In this document: positions 7,349 to 17,218 of the stretch, piece after piece
Numbering within the stretch: position 1 is the first letter of the stretch
Layout of the letters: each line of letters opens with the position of its first letter
NCBI GenBank assembly: GCA_025201365.1
Contig: JAIXMF010000247.1
Span: 1-20,874, forward strand
Length of the DNA stretch: 20,874 nt
DNA from: Syncephalis plumigaleata
Taxonomy: Eukaryota > Zoopagomycota > Zoopagomycetes > Zoopagales > Piptocephalidaceae
Direction: 5' to 3'
The notes under the pieces: generated by a model
Told to the model about the DNA's origin: nothing
What the model saw: only the letters and a program-made list of their open reading frames with translations
Databases searched by the model: none
Position numbers and translations under genes: made by a program

Positions 7349-8971
7349 ATGTCTACTACTTCTACTGAAATATCGAGTAATTCCAACTCGTCTTGTAGAT
7401 TACTAGACTGCCTGAATACTCTTCCATTTCAGGACCAGCGTGTCTTCTGTAGTCTACTTGGTCATATCGACTTCTTGCGTTTATCAGCATGTTGTCGCTC
7501 ATTAAGAAGCAGTATTCGAAATGACCGATTATTATGGCAGGGACTATACCATAAGGATTTCCTATCGGGAGCCTATTATGTTAAAGAAATGGATTTTGTA
7601 TTATGGTGTATACGCACGGATGTCAATAATCCATGTACATCGGATAAACGAGCCGATCTACTAGAGAATGTGGACTGGTACAACACATATCGTCGACGAG
7701 TGAGCACCGAGAATAATTGGCGATATGGACGATGCAACACCACGCATATCGATATGGAACCTGACAATGATGGAATAGGTTATCGCAAAGATTATGACGA
7801 TAATCGTATATTTATTACACAGCAAAATCGCTCAGACGAAACACCAATCCATTGCTACACTTTAGAATATTTTCCACATTCAAATCTTAGATCAAACAAC
7901 AGTATTGAATATAACAGTACATTCTCCACATCGCCAAATGTTCTTTCGCTAGATATTGGCAATGCAGCTCAGTACCATTATGTTACGGGTGATCATTACA
8001 TAGCTGTATCCCCTAAGGAGGTCAAGAGCGATACCAACATCAATGTAAAAATACTCTCTCGCAAACATGGTGGCGTTTTCATTACATTCGATATTCCGGT
8101 ACGATATCGAGTGAAGACAATTGAGGGGAAATGGGCATTATTAGTGCATGACTCACACGAGCCATCCAAGGGTTCGTCAATTTGTAAGCGTAGTAATTGT
8201 ACAATGATGCAATGTAACTGGTACTAATTATCAATGGATTCAGCCGGTATAATGGTATTCGATATAGATAACAGTATCATGTGTCCGGGAAATATTGGTG
8301 ATACATGGAATACGATTCGTTTCTATAAAACAACCAGCAATACAGCAATAGTATATACGGCAAGAGTAGCTAAGGATGATGATACAGATCGTATTGAATG
8401 GACACTATACCAGTTCTCGAGCAATAATCCTGTTGAAAAATTGCAAAGTGGCTGGTTTCAACTACCTGAGAAGATAACATATATGTGGCTAGAAACGTAT
8501 AATTCATACGATTCGCATATGATCATCAAATTACACGGTCATTCGGATTATGATCCATATATAATGCATAGCGTAGCATCCAATGGTCAAAGCCATACTC
8601 CACGTAATTGTTACACTATAGCTGATCAACATATACCTATCCCATTGTTAAGGGCTGGATACACGTATTTAATATATACTTCCAGACCAGTAAAAATATG
8701 GACAGACCTATCCTACAATGATGATCAAGTATTACAAATGCCAGGTACAGCTTTCATCAGCAACCTTATTGGAGATTTCTATATTTTTACTGTAAGAGAG
8801 CGTAATCTTATAAGTAGCCGATATCTTGTAGACATCAGTACAAAGGAAACAATACGCAAATTGGAAGCACCAAATAAGGGTTGGATGTTGCCCATTCATG
8901 TAATGTTTAGTACGGTATATAGCCCATTTGACAGCCATATGCAAATAATAGAAGAATACGGTGAATTATAG
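7349..8971 (+). CDS. F-box protein with long C-terminal region
   Basis: Two exons, 7349-8183 and 8244-8971, join to 520 residues. Residues of about 18-72 form an F-box-like module (LPFQDQRVFCSLLGHIDFLR ... RLLWQGLYHKDF), which would bind Skp1 in an SCF ubiquitin ligase. The remaining 450 residues contain short beta-like repeats (YHYVTGDHYIAVSP, GTAFISNLIGDFYIFTVRE) that could fold as a propeller, but no WD, Kelch or LRR signature is visible. The two halves lie in different frames and are linked by a 60-nt GTAAGC...CAG intron containing TACTAAT. A second in-frame donor at 8214 (GTAACT) would make a 30-nt intron. The 60-nt choice matches intron sizes elsewhere. AATAAA is at 8980-8985. Substrate unknown. 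A true frameshift or broken gene is a less likely alternative. Confidence 0.75.
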
Positions 8972-9067
8972 CAAACATTAATAAATCATATTATTGTGTT
9001 CATGTTTATCAGTTAATTATGACCAGCTTTTTCTCTTTTTTTATCCTTGTTGTCATTTACAATAACC

Positions 9068-9592
9068 ATGACAAGCCACCACGCTCAAGTAATGAAAGAA
9101 GCGATAGAGGCCATTGTGGTCTACGTCACTTGTCCCAATGAAACGATAGCTAAAGCGTTGGCACGCGGTCTATTGCAGGAACATTACGCGGCATGCGTGT
9201 CCATTCTACCAGGCGTTACCTCGCTTTACTGTAAGTTACTATGCTGTTGCATTATACACTCAACTGACAGTTGTGTCGTACGTAACTAAATAGGGTGGCA
9301 GTCTGCCATTGAAGAGGATACCGAGCTGATACTTATGATAAAGAGTACATCTGACCGTTTGTCCATGCTAACCGAGTATGTGAATAAGCATCATCCATAC
9401 GATGTGCCGGAAGTTATTGCATTGCCTGTAAGCTAGTACCCTCGTTGGTTCAACGTAGATTAATGTTCAATATTGTACGTATAGGTTCAAGGTGGAAATC
9501 CTAGCTACTTACAATGGTTACGAGATAATACGAAACCACTCAACGATAAACCATTGATCAATGATAATAATAATAGCAATAGCAATAAATAA
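9068..9592 (+). CDS. cutA: CutA1 divalent-ion tolerance family protein
   Basis: Three exons (9068-9230, 9294-9427, 9485-9592) give 134 residues. CutA proteins are small trimers of a ferredoxin-like fold. Bacterial copies were linked to copper tolerance, and animal copies to acetylcholinesterase anchoring, but their molecular role is unclear. Diagnostic segments are VVYVTCPNETIAKALARGLL, AACVSILPGVTSLYWWQ, EEDTELILMIKSTSDRL, HHPYDVPEVIALPVQGGNP and YLQWL; together they span the entire fold. The ATG at 9068 is used because the upstream in-frame extension begins with TTG. No signal or mitochondrial presequence is evident, so a cytosolic location is likely. The C-terminus is an Asn/Ser-rich tail (NDNNNSNSNK) whose final codons AAT-AAA overlap a poly(A)-like signal at 9584-9589. 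The family is patchy in fungi as far as I recall. Confidence 0.95.
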
Positions 9593-9623
9593 TATTTAAT
9601 TTGTTTTGTTTCGCGATACAACG

Positions 9624-9646
9624 TCATCATCATCATCATCATCATC
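9624..9646 (+). repeat. CAT trinucleotide microsatellite
   Basis: Uninterrupted CAT units (about 7.5 copies) in the 96-nt gap between the CutA1 stop and the PSMG2 start. Probably neutral, though it occupies most of a very short promoter. Confidence 0.85.
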
Positions 9647-9688
9647 CACATGCACACACTCTCTTTCTTTCTATCTTTCTTTTGAATA

Positions 9689-10915
9689 ATGAGTAATACA
9701 TTTGTTCCAGTATCTGGCTATCAGTCGAATTTCGCCAATAGTTGGCTCATTATAGTAAGCTACTAATGAATAGATTGATACATTCCATACTATTATTCTG
9801 ATATTGATATTGATATTGATATGTGGTCAATATAGCCAGCTGTTTCTACAGGTGGTGTACCACAACTTGCTACCGATCTACTTGTAACTACTTGGCGACT
9901 CAATCGTGTTGGTCATTTAAACGACCCGAACGTATTGCCTATCGCTTGTGTCGATCCATGTGCCATAGGTCAGACGGGTATTACCACAGCGTTAGAAGGT
10001 AGGGTATTCGCTAGAGTACTAGTATGATATACGATGATTTATGTAAAATCGATAGTATTACAATCGGATGATGGACAAGTAACTGTGATACAACAACGTT
10101 CGCCGGAACTACCAGTAAGTAAACAAACATACAAACAAATGATATATACATATATATATATGAATACTCACTTAGGATAATTGATTACTAGGGTCGACGA
10201 CAAGCACTCGTCGATAATCTATTGAAATTCGCGCAGGATAATCAGTTCAAAGGTATTCTATTGTTATCCAGTCTAGATATGATCTATCGACCAGATATGC
10301 AACTACCAGGGTAAGTGTGAAGGTGCTCACACCACTAGACTATCGATGATTGATAGCACTATCGATTAGAAAGGAGTTTCGATACGTAGTAGTGCATGGA
10401 GACAAAGCTCCATTGTCTGCATTAATTGATCGTGCAACTACCATTCATGTTAAACCATTGGAATCAATACTACATGAAGATGATGCAGCCATCGCTGAAC
10501 AAATCATCGCACTAGATGTGGTGCCTATGATGCACGGCTCCGGTATTACTCGTCGCCTACTGGTGACAGCTCATCAATTGTCATTGCCAGTGATGGCATT
10601 ATGTTTATACACGGTAGAAGGAGGTAAATGAATCACACTATTAGTAAATAAGCATTAGTTAACAATTCGATGATGCATTGTTAATAGACAATACGCAGGG
10701 TGCGCTGAGTATGGCCGATAAGCTAGTCCAACTACTATCTATTCCTGGATTGACTGCGGATAAACAAGGCAAGTATTATACGAATGCTATCTCATTGTTC
10801 ATTTTTATTCATTCTATAACGGCATTCCATAGATGCATCTACTATGGCATGGAAGATACCTACAACATGGCAATTGGTCAATCGTCAAAATTATACACAA
10901 GAACTGTTTTATTGA
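9689..10915 (+). CDS. PSMG2: Proteasome assembly chaperone 2 (PAC2/Pba2 family)
   Basis: Seven exons (9689-9754, 9836-9998, 10056-10114, 10192-10310, 10370-10623, 10688-10768, 10833-10915) give 274 residues; human PSMG2 has 264. With PAC1 it forms a heterodimer that promotes alpha-ring assembly of the 20S proteasome and prevents wrong dimerisation. Matching segments are FANSWLIIPAVSTGGVPQLA at the N-terminus, RRQALVDNLLKF, GILLLSSLDMIYR, PMMHGSGITRRLL (family 'GGGITK/R' block), CLYTVEGDNTQGALSMADKL, and WKIPTTWQLV near the end. The C-terminus ELFY resembles a HbYX-type tail, but with Phe before the last residue. The last intron (10769-10832) begins with GC. TGA overlaps AATAAA (10915-10920). 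It is convergent with the proteasome alpha 2 gene, 85 nt between stops. Confidence 0.93.
9800..9822 (+). repeat. GATATT hexamer repeat in PSMG2 intron 1
   Basis: About four units of GATATT within the first intron (9755-9835), close to the acceptor. It leaves little pyrimidine tract, which suggests the acceptor is recognised through branch site and AG alone. Likely a neutral microsatellite. Confidence 0.75.
10769..10832 (+). other. GC-AG intron in PSMG2
   Basis: The 64-nt intron starts CAAG/GCAAGTATT and ends TCCATAG. Splicing here joins ...TADKQ to DASTMAWKIPTTW in frame, restoring the conserved PAC2 C-terminus. No nearby GT gives that frame. The donor compensates for GC with a strong U1 match (AAG|GCAAGT). 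Confidence 0.85.
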
Positions 10916-11000
10916 ATAAATTCTTATGCATTATAGTTTAATGGGAATGCACAACTATCATTTGTCTTGGACACTATCATAGCATAGGCAATTAGGCGGA

Positions 11001-11497
11001 TTAAGCAATATTTGCCAAGTAGTCCTTGACCTCGACGGGGGTCAATCTACGGAATACGACTTCCGCATCTGATTCACGTTGAGCAGCAGCAGCAGCATCT
11101 CCACCAATAATACCAATCTCGATGTTACTCTCGGTCATTTCACCTTCAAATCCTTCTTTAAGTGTTAAGATGGCGGTATGTACTGCATCTTCAAGTTCCA
11201 ACTCTTCATTGTATCTAAACAATGAGTCAATAATACACTCCCTATGTATACAAGTGTACTGCTACTGCTATTCAACTTACCGTTTCTCCAAGAATGTTTT
11301 AGCATTGACCATATTCTTACCAATGGCACTGGCCTTCCAAGCGAAATAAGTACCGGATGGATCAACTTGATACAATGAAGGTCCATTATAATCGAATCCC
11401 GCCACTAGTAGGGAGACACCAAAGGGACGTACACCACTATAGTATATGACCGATTAATACATGTACATGCTATAGCATACAACCTAATCGTTTCCTG

Positions 11498-11528
<31 letters not shown>

Positions 11529-12003
11529 TTGCTTACCCGCTCTGTGTATACTCTTGCATGATATTGGCTATTTCGCGTACAAGTACCATGGTGGGTGGAT
11601 TCTCGCCATAGACCTTCTTGTACTCTTGCGCCTTCTTACGAGCCTTGTTCACTAGCACTCGTGCATCCGGTCCCATGCCAGAATAGACCAGTCCAACATT
11701 ACCACAGATAAGCGATATCTTCTCGATAGTCGTATCGTCGATCAGTGGCGTAACCGCCTTTTTCTCCGTAGCAATGACTGTGCCATTATTCGCTATTTAT
11801 CATCATTGTCAATAATAGATTATCGAGTTAACTATATGCTATGGAGATACGTGATGACGTGTACTGCTCAACTGCAATTATTACTTACCACGAATACCCA
11901 CACTGGTCACACCTTGCGCCACTGCTTGTAGCGCGTGTTCAATCTGGCCTAGTTTACCAGCGGGTGAGAAAGTGGTCAACGAAAAGTTGTAGCGATCTGA
12001 CAT
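11001..12003 (-). CDS. PSMA2: 20S proteasome subunit alpha type-2
   Basis: Structural alpha-ring subunit (Pre8 in yeast) of the 20S core particle. Exons in coding order are 12003-11889, 11792-11537, 11436-11281, 11214-11001, giving 246 residues. The alpha-subunit signature [20 protein letters not shown] sits at the N-terminus. It is followed by [60 protein letters not shown], the [12 protein letters not shown] segment, and a C-terminal helix ending DYLANIA. The ATG at 12001-12003 is the family's normal start. Introns (66-100 nt) are GT-AG; intron 2 carries a TTTC microsatellite. The 261 nt upstream separate it from the tail of the next minus-strand gene. Its AATAAA on the minus strand (10908-10913) lies inside the end of PSMG2, so the two 3' ends probably overlap. 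Confidence 0.97.
11498..11530 (+). repeat. CTTT tetranucleotide microsatellite in PSMA2 intron 2
   Basis: About eight CTTT units lie directly before the exon boundary at 11537. On the transcribed (minus) strand this is an AAAG tract just downstream of the GTAAGC donor. It is likely polymorphic and should not change the protein. Confidence 0.85.
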
Positions 12004-12264
12004 GATTTCGATTACAAACAAACAAGAGCGGTATGTGTGAGTGGGTGAGTGTAGAGGATAAAGAAAGAATAGAAGAGGATGCGATATAAATGGGTGAATA
12101 TCAACTAGAGTAGATGAATAGAGCCAATCTATACTGCTCTTCTACATTTAATGCTGACGTATCATTTAGTGAGTGTGACACATCAACACATGCACCTATT
12201 AATTGATTGCTTACATTTTCTTTCCTTCAACTGTTTATTTGTTATTTGTTATTGTTAACATACA
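12004..12264 (-). promoter_or_regulatory. PSMA2 promoter region and USP30-like 3' flank
   Basis: 261 nt between two minus-strand genes. TTTATT at 12234-12239 is AATAAA on the minus strand, 26 nt beyond the deubiquitinase stop. No copy of the yeast proteasome element GGTGGCAAA was found on either strand, so the regulation is not the Rpn4-PACE type as far as can be seen. Confidence 0.5.
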
Positions 12265-14139
12265 TTATATGCTATCCTGTTGTTCATAGAATAGCATATA
12301 TGCTTGTGCCGTCAATACTTGATCAAGTGTTGTTGGCTCTACCTGTCTATCAGATACACGGAACCATCGATCATCTACAGTGGTGGGAGATATAGAGGAT
12401 GGCGCATTAACACAGGTAAGAAGCTGAGATGCTCGAACTCGTCGATAAGTAACGAAATGGCCCGACATATGACTACCGAGATGTTCAACGACCGCTGTTA
12501 ACTGATAGTGCTGACCTGTCATTGCATTATCATATTGTGCACATTGACTGGATGCCTTGGAAAGATTCGAGGGTAGCCAGTGGTTGTGTGCATAAGCGAC
12601 AGAAAGATCGAGCACTTGACCGAATTGTACTGCACACGCATTCTTACCGGCTTCTCCGTAGAATAGCGTGGAACGTGGTAGATGTAGACATAGTAGTCGT
12701 GGACCACGCGCCACTGCAGTTTGCTTCATTACAGAACGACTTTTACGCCTCTCCACCGGTATCGGTAAGTCATCCTAGGTACATGTGGATATTAATAGTG
12801 CTAGATGATAGTATAGATTATCACTCACAATAGATGGTTCAATCGTGTCACGAAGACGATGATCAATTATTTTCATTATTTTCTGTGTCTTTTTAGTTGG
12901 TTTAGCAGTTGCTAAACGATCACGAGTTGCTTGTAATGAGCATCGTTTACACTCATAATCGAATATTTGTTCGGGTCGAGCAAATGCCCGTAAACAATCC
13001 TCCAATGTACATGTCCACTGTAATAGGCGTTACAATCAATGACGTAGTATATGTCACACTCGACTTACTTGATGTGGTAAAGATAGACTAATACTATCAA
13101 ATTCGTATAAACGTAATACACTCTATAATACATAGTAAATAAGGTAAATGATATGAATAAGCATTGTAATAATAGTAATAGCTACCGTTTGACCACAATC
13201 AGTACATTGCAGTTGACTGGATAATAAGCCACAGAATGGACTTGCATGCTTGAATGGTAATTTCTGATTAGGCTCACCTTTCTGCATCATAGATCGAATG
13301 AGTAATCAGTATGCTAATAGTAATAGTAATAACAGTACCGTAGTTGCATTTGTTAAGGAATGAATTTGTAATTGATCATACATCAAATGCATATCCTCAC
13401 TTAGTAATTGTGATAATAGTTGAAATAACTCGTGTGCATCCTATGAATACACGTAGATAATTAGTGAATATTCTATAGAACAGTATAATAAGCATGCTAC
13501 TTGTTCTTCACGTCCTGCTAACCAATTAGCATGTTTTTCTAGTCGTGTAATTAAGAGTGAAGGAGAACAAGCACGTTGTTTGCGTGATAGTTGATTCAAT
13601 TCTAATTACAACATAGCTATAAACAATACTAGTGTTACTATAGTCATGATTACCTTACCTTCTAGTAGTTCATGCAATGCCGTTGTAAATGTTGGATTAT
13701 TAATGGACATATGCCAGTGTGTCAATAGTCTACATTGATGATCGAGTAACTCCAATAAGGTAGATTGAGCGGCCAATGCCTTGTACGCAATAGATAGTAA
13801 GCATCATCTAGTATTAGAGATATAAGTAATAGCTATATCATTTACCTGTATTACTGCTGCCATAAAACATGTATTGCCTAGATTCACCATACCAGGAATG
13901 GTTAATGCTTGAATGCGTAACTGGAGTACACGCGATAGTTGACCATTCTCCTCGGGAATCTCCTTTGTTTTATTTCGCTTCTTATTAACAGTTCGACGTT
14001 GCTTCTTTGCTGCTGTTGCTGTTAACTTTTTACGCGAATGACTATTGCCGAATAAGATAGCCGTCATACTAGCGACAGCCACCAATGAAGCAGCCGTCCA
14101 TAATATTATGGTGGATGTCGTAGGTCTTGTTCTATTCAT
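12265..14139 (-). CDS. USP30: Membrane-anchored USP30-like ubiquitin carboxyl-terminal hydrolase
   Basis: Deubiquitinating cysteine protease of 488 residues, likely on the mitochondrial outer membrane like animal USP30, or the ER. Exons in coding order: 14139-13846, 13779-13659, 13601-13501, 13440-13339, 13281-13186, 13122-13069, 13017-12829, 12774-12265. Residues of about 10-31 form one N-terminal transmembrane helix (TIILWTAASLVAVASMTAIL), followed by a Lys/Arg-rich linker. The Cys box GMVNLGNTCFMAAVIQ gives catalytic Cys91. GREEQDAHELFQLLSQLL follows it. Zinc-ribbon cysteines appear as CTDCGQ and YECKRC. The His box is YQLTAVVEHLG..SGHFVTYRR, with His425. WFRVSD puts Ser460 where human USP30 has its unusual catalytic serine, and AYMLFYE ends the domain. 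A TTG extension upstream was not used. The gene diverges from TRAPPC10. Confidence 0.9.
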
Positions 14140-14569
14140 GGTAAACAAACGATACTCCCATACCGTGTCTATTCGTGATAATAAAAAAGGTCAATAGGAA
14201 TAATAGTAATAGAATGAGCGAGCGTATCTATCATAGAAAAGGTCTACGCACACTCAAACATACACGTATATATATATATATATGAAGAGAGAGCGAGAAA
14301 GAGAAAGAAGCAAAGTAGTATTCATTGTGTGTGTATTACAGGCACTATGTCACTCACAATAAAACAATAACAAGTGATCAGAGCATCTTTACTTATTTCT
14401 ACGTATTACTGAGCCCAACTTATTTATCTCACTTTTATTACTACTACTATTATTATCACCAGTATTGCTTGCCTGTTCGCTTGTTTGTTTGTTTGTTATG
14501 GTATCATCCCGTTTGTTTTATTAAACCACCATCTATTGAATATATATATATTAAGCAATTGGATCCGGT
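14140..14569. promoter_or_regulatory. Divergent promoter between USP30-like and TRAPPC10 genes
   Basis: 430 nt separate two divergently transcribed ATGs. The region holds a TA run at about 14267-14282 followed by a GA-rich block, a TTA/TTAC-rich stretch near 14435-14455, a TTTG run near 14480-14500, and a second TA run just before the TRAPPC10 start. No conserved gene lies here; a short open frame at 14325-14588 is dominated by repeats. Confidence 0.5.
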
Positions 14570-17183
14570 ATGGCTAACCGGCAGATAACGGTGACCTGTA
14601 AGTACATAGACATACATACACTGTATGATACATAGAACAGTATACTCGGTGACAAGCTTATTGACGGAACAACGCCATGTATCCTGCTTCCTCATCAATT
14701 GCAACATCTTCTTAGACGCCGACCCAACGGGGATTTGGCCGCGTATTGAAACTGAATTCAGAAAGCTGTTTCCTTTACGCAATCTATCGTGGCTGTCCCT
14801 ACGTGAACAGCGACGCACCATTGATTCGGTTAATATACACTTGGAACCATTTGAGGCGATAAGCCCACCTGCTACCACACCTGACCTATTGTTGAATCGA
14901 CCATTTCTGAATATTCTATTTGTTCAAGGAGAGGTAAGTGTCGCTATAGCAGAATAGTAGCATAGCTGTAATGATACTCTATTAGGATTTGGAAGCCTAT
15001 CGTCAAACGTTAAGACAACAAATCAAGGAATGGCTTGATGTTATTGCCACGCGTAAACCGCAAGAATGGCTTATCGTACACGTGACGGAACAGGAGACAC
15101 GTAATAACACATCAAAGTATTTGATGATGAAAACAACGGTCTACGATAAATTGCGTACAGATTTTAATACACGACGGGATAGGTAAAGTATAAAGCACTG
15201 AAAGTAGAAGTGACATTCTATCGAGTGTGTGGTTCTTTTCCTTTTCCTCTCTCATTTACTAATAGTAATTTCCATTATGTTACGCGTATAATACATAATG
15301 CATACATACATACATAGATGTATTCAAATACGTGCCACCGAGAAAGCACTTACCGATCCATTATGGCAAGAGTTATCCAATCGTATGAAGGAGGGAATCA
15401 TGGGTAGTTTCCGACAGCATGTCATTTACAATGAAGACGATGTACGACGACTTGATGCTCAGCGTCAAATGCCCGGATGGAACTATTGCACCTTCTTCCT
15501 AATGAAAGTAAGATGATAAAATGGCAATCAAGCAATGCGTATAAAATAAGCATCAGCATTTACATATAATACATCAATTGAATTAGGAAAATATGGCGCA
15601 AACCTATGAAATGCTAGGATTACACGACGAGGCATTGATGCAATATGACGAGTTGGAAGCATCTTATTTCCTAGTGGAACGAGGTAGCTAACTAGTAGGA
15701 TATCAGTGAATAGAACAAGCTAGTAACACGATTGATATTGTTATTAGAGAGTGCATTGGCATGGTTTAGTAGTTTCGGCGGGAAAGATCTAGGCGATGAC
15801 AGTGCCGATATATTCGATAGTAAACGGAAACCGTATCGTACACTAATCCAGGACAATTCCATATCACTATTTGATCTACAAGTTTATATGTTCTCCCGTC
15901 AATGTGAACTATTGCGCCAATTGAATCGAGCACAAGAGTTATGCAATCGAGCCGAGGAGTTTATCACTTCAATGCTACGTATTATACGTCAATTTCGTGT
16001 AAGCAGTTACTATCAATACACGCACACGCACTAAAGAGAAGCATCATTCATTGATTTATTTGTTTATAGGAAAGCTTACCCGATAACTTTGAGGAGTATT
16101 GGGTCTTCTCGGCATGTACACGTGCTGTAGTCAAATATTATGAACTTGTCGGCGAACAAGGAGTCGATGCTAGTGTTCGTAAATCGATCATATCACTTTA
16201 CTATCTAGCACGTAAACAGGTTAGTAAAAGCGTATCATTGTAATTAGTTAGTAATATCATGCATATATATATATAGCTTGATCGTTTAGGTATTCGCTAT
16301 GGATTATTACCGAATAAGCCACCATTCTCCCTTAACATGGATCAAACGACAAAGATTGAAACTAAATCGCTTGATCATATGCTATCAACTATTACTAATG
16401 CTGAATTAGCGGAGGCATTCAAATCAGCAGAAGATTTCGATCGACTCTACCTTGTAAGTTGTATAAAAGAGCAGGAATGCATGCATATACACACGATAAG
16501 TAATAATGTAACATTATTGATAGACACTTACGGAGAATATTGCCGATGGATATATGGAATTGAAACAGAATAGAATGGCATGGCCATTACTATCGGATAT
16601 TGCTTCATTAGATTTGTAAGTCTAGTAAAACGATTGCTATATGTCATGCTCATTCTAATCATGATGGAATAGATGCCGCGGACGTGCCTTCAAGGCCATC
16701 GAGGCATTCCACGATTTATGCGATAATTATGGCAATCGAGGCTGGCCACTCATCGAGGGATTCCTACAAAGTCAACTGGCCGTCTGTCGTAAGGAACTCG
16801 AGCAAACAGACGAATATCCTTTTCTTTTCTACTTCCATTTATATGCAGTAATAGTAGTGTATCGTTAACTAACTAGGAAAGTACGTATGCTCAATTATGC
16901 TTGCAACTGTTACAAAGACCGAATACATTATGCGAAGAAGATCGTGCTATGTTTACGGAGGATTTCATTAAGCATGCATCGCATTTGAAAGGTTTGTAAA
17001 TGCATATACTCATCATTAATGGCTATTATATTCATCTTTCCTTTCTGTTTATAGAAGCTACTCAATCATTGGCACCTATGTTTAAACTGAATATACTCGA
17101 TAAGACAAATGATGCTGAGAAGATAGGAATTGAAATATCACTGGATAACACATTAATTCAAGTAGGTATTGATGTAGTCATAG

Positions 17184-17218
<35 letters not shown>

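Noticed and set aside
8732-8944. Minus-strand open frame within the F-box gene
   Set aside because: Antisense shadow with no motif; the plus-strand frame is continuous through it.
14325-14588. Open frame in the divergent promoter before TRAPPC10
   Set aside because: Built from TTA/TTTG repeats and runs into the true TRAPPC10 start in a different frame.
16852-16880. 29-nt GT-AG intron in TRAPPC10 instead of the AT-AG intron
   Set aside because: Far below the 52-nt minimum seen elsewhere, adds a hydrophobic insert (YPFLFYFHLYA) inside a conserved helix region, and ignores an exact U12 donor.
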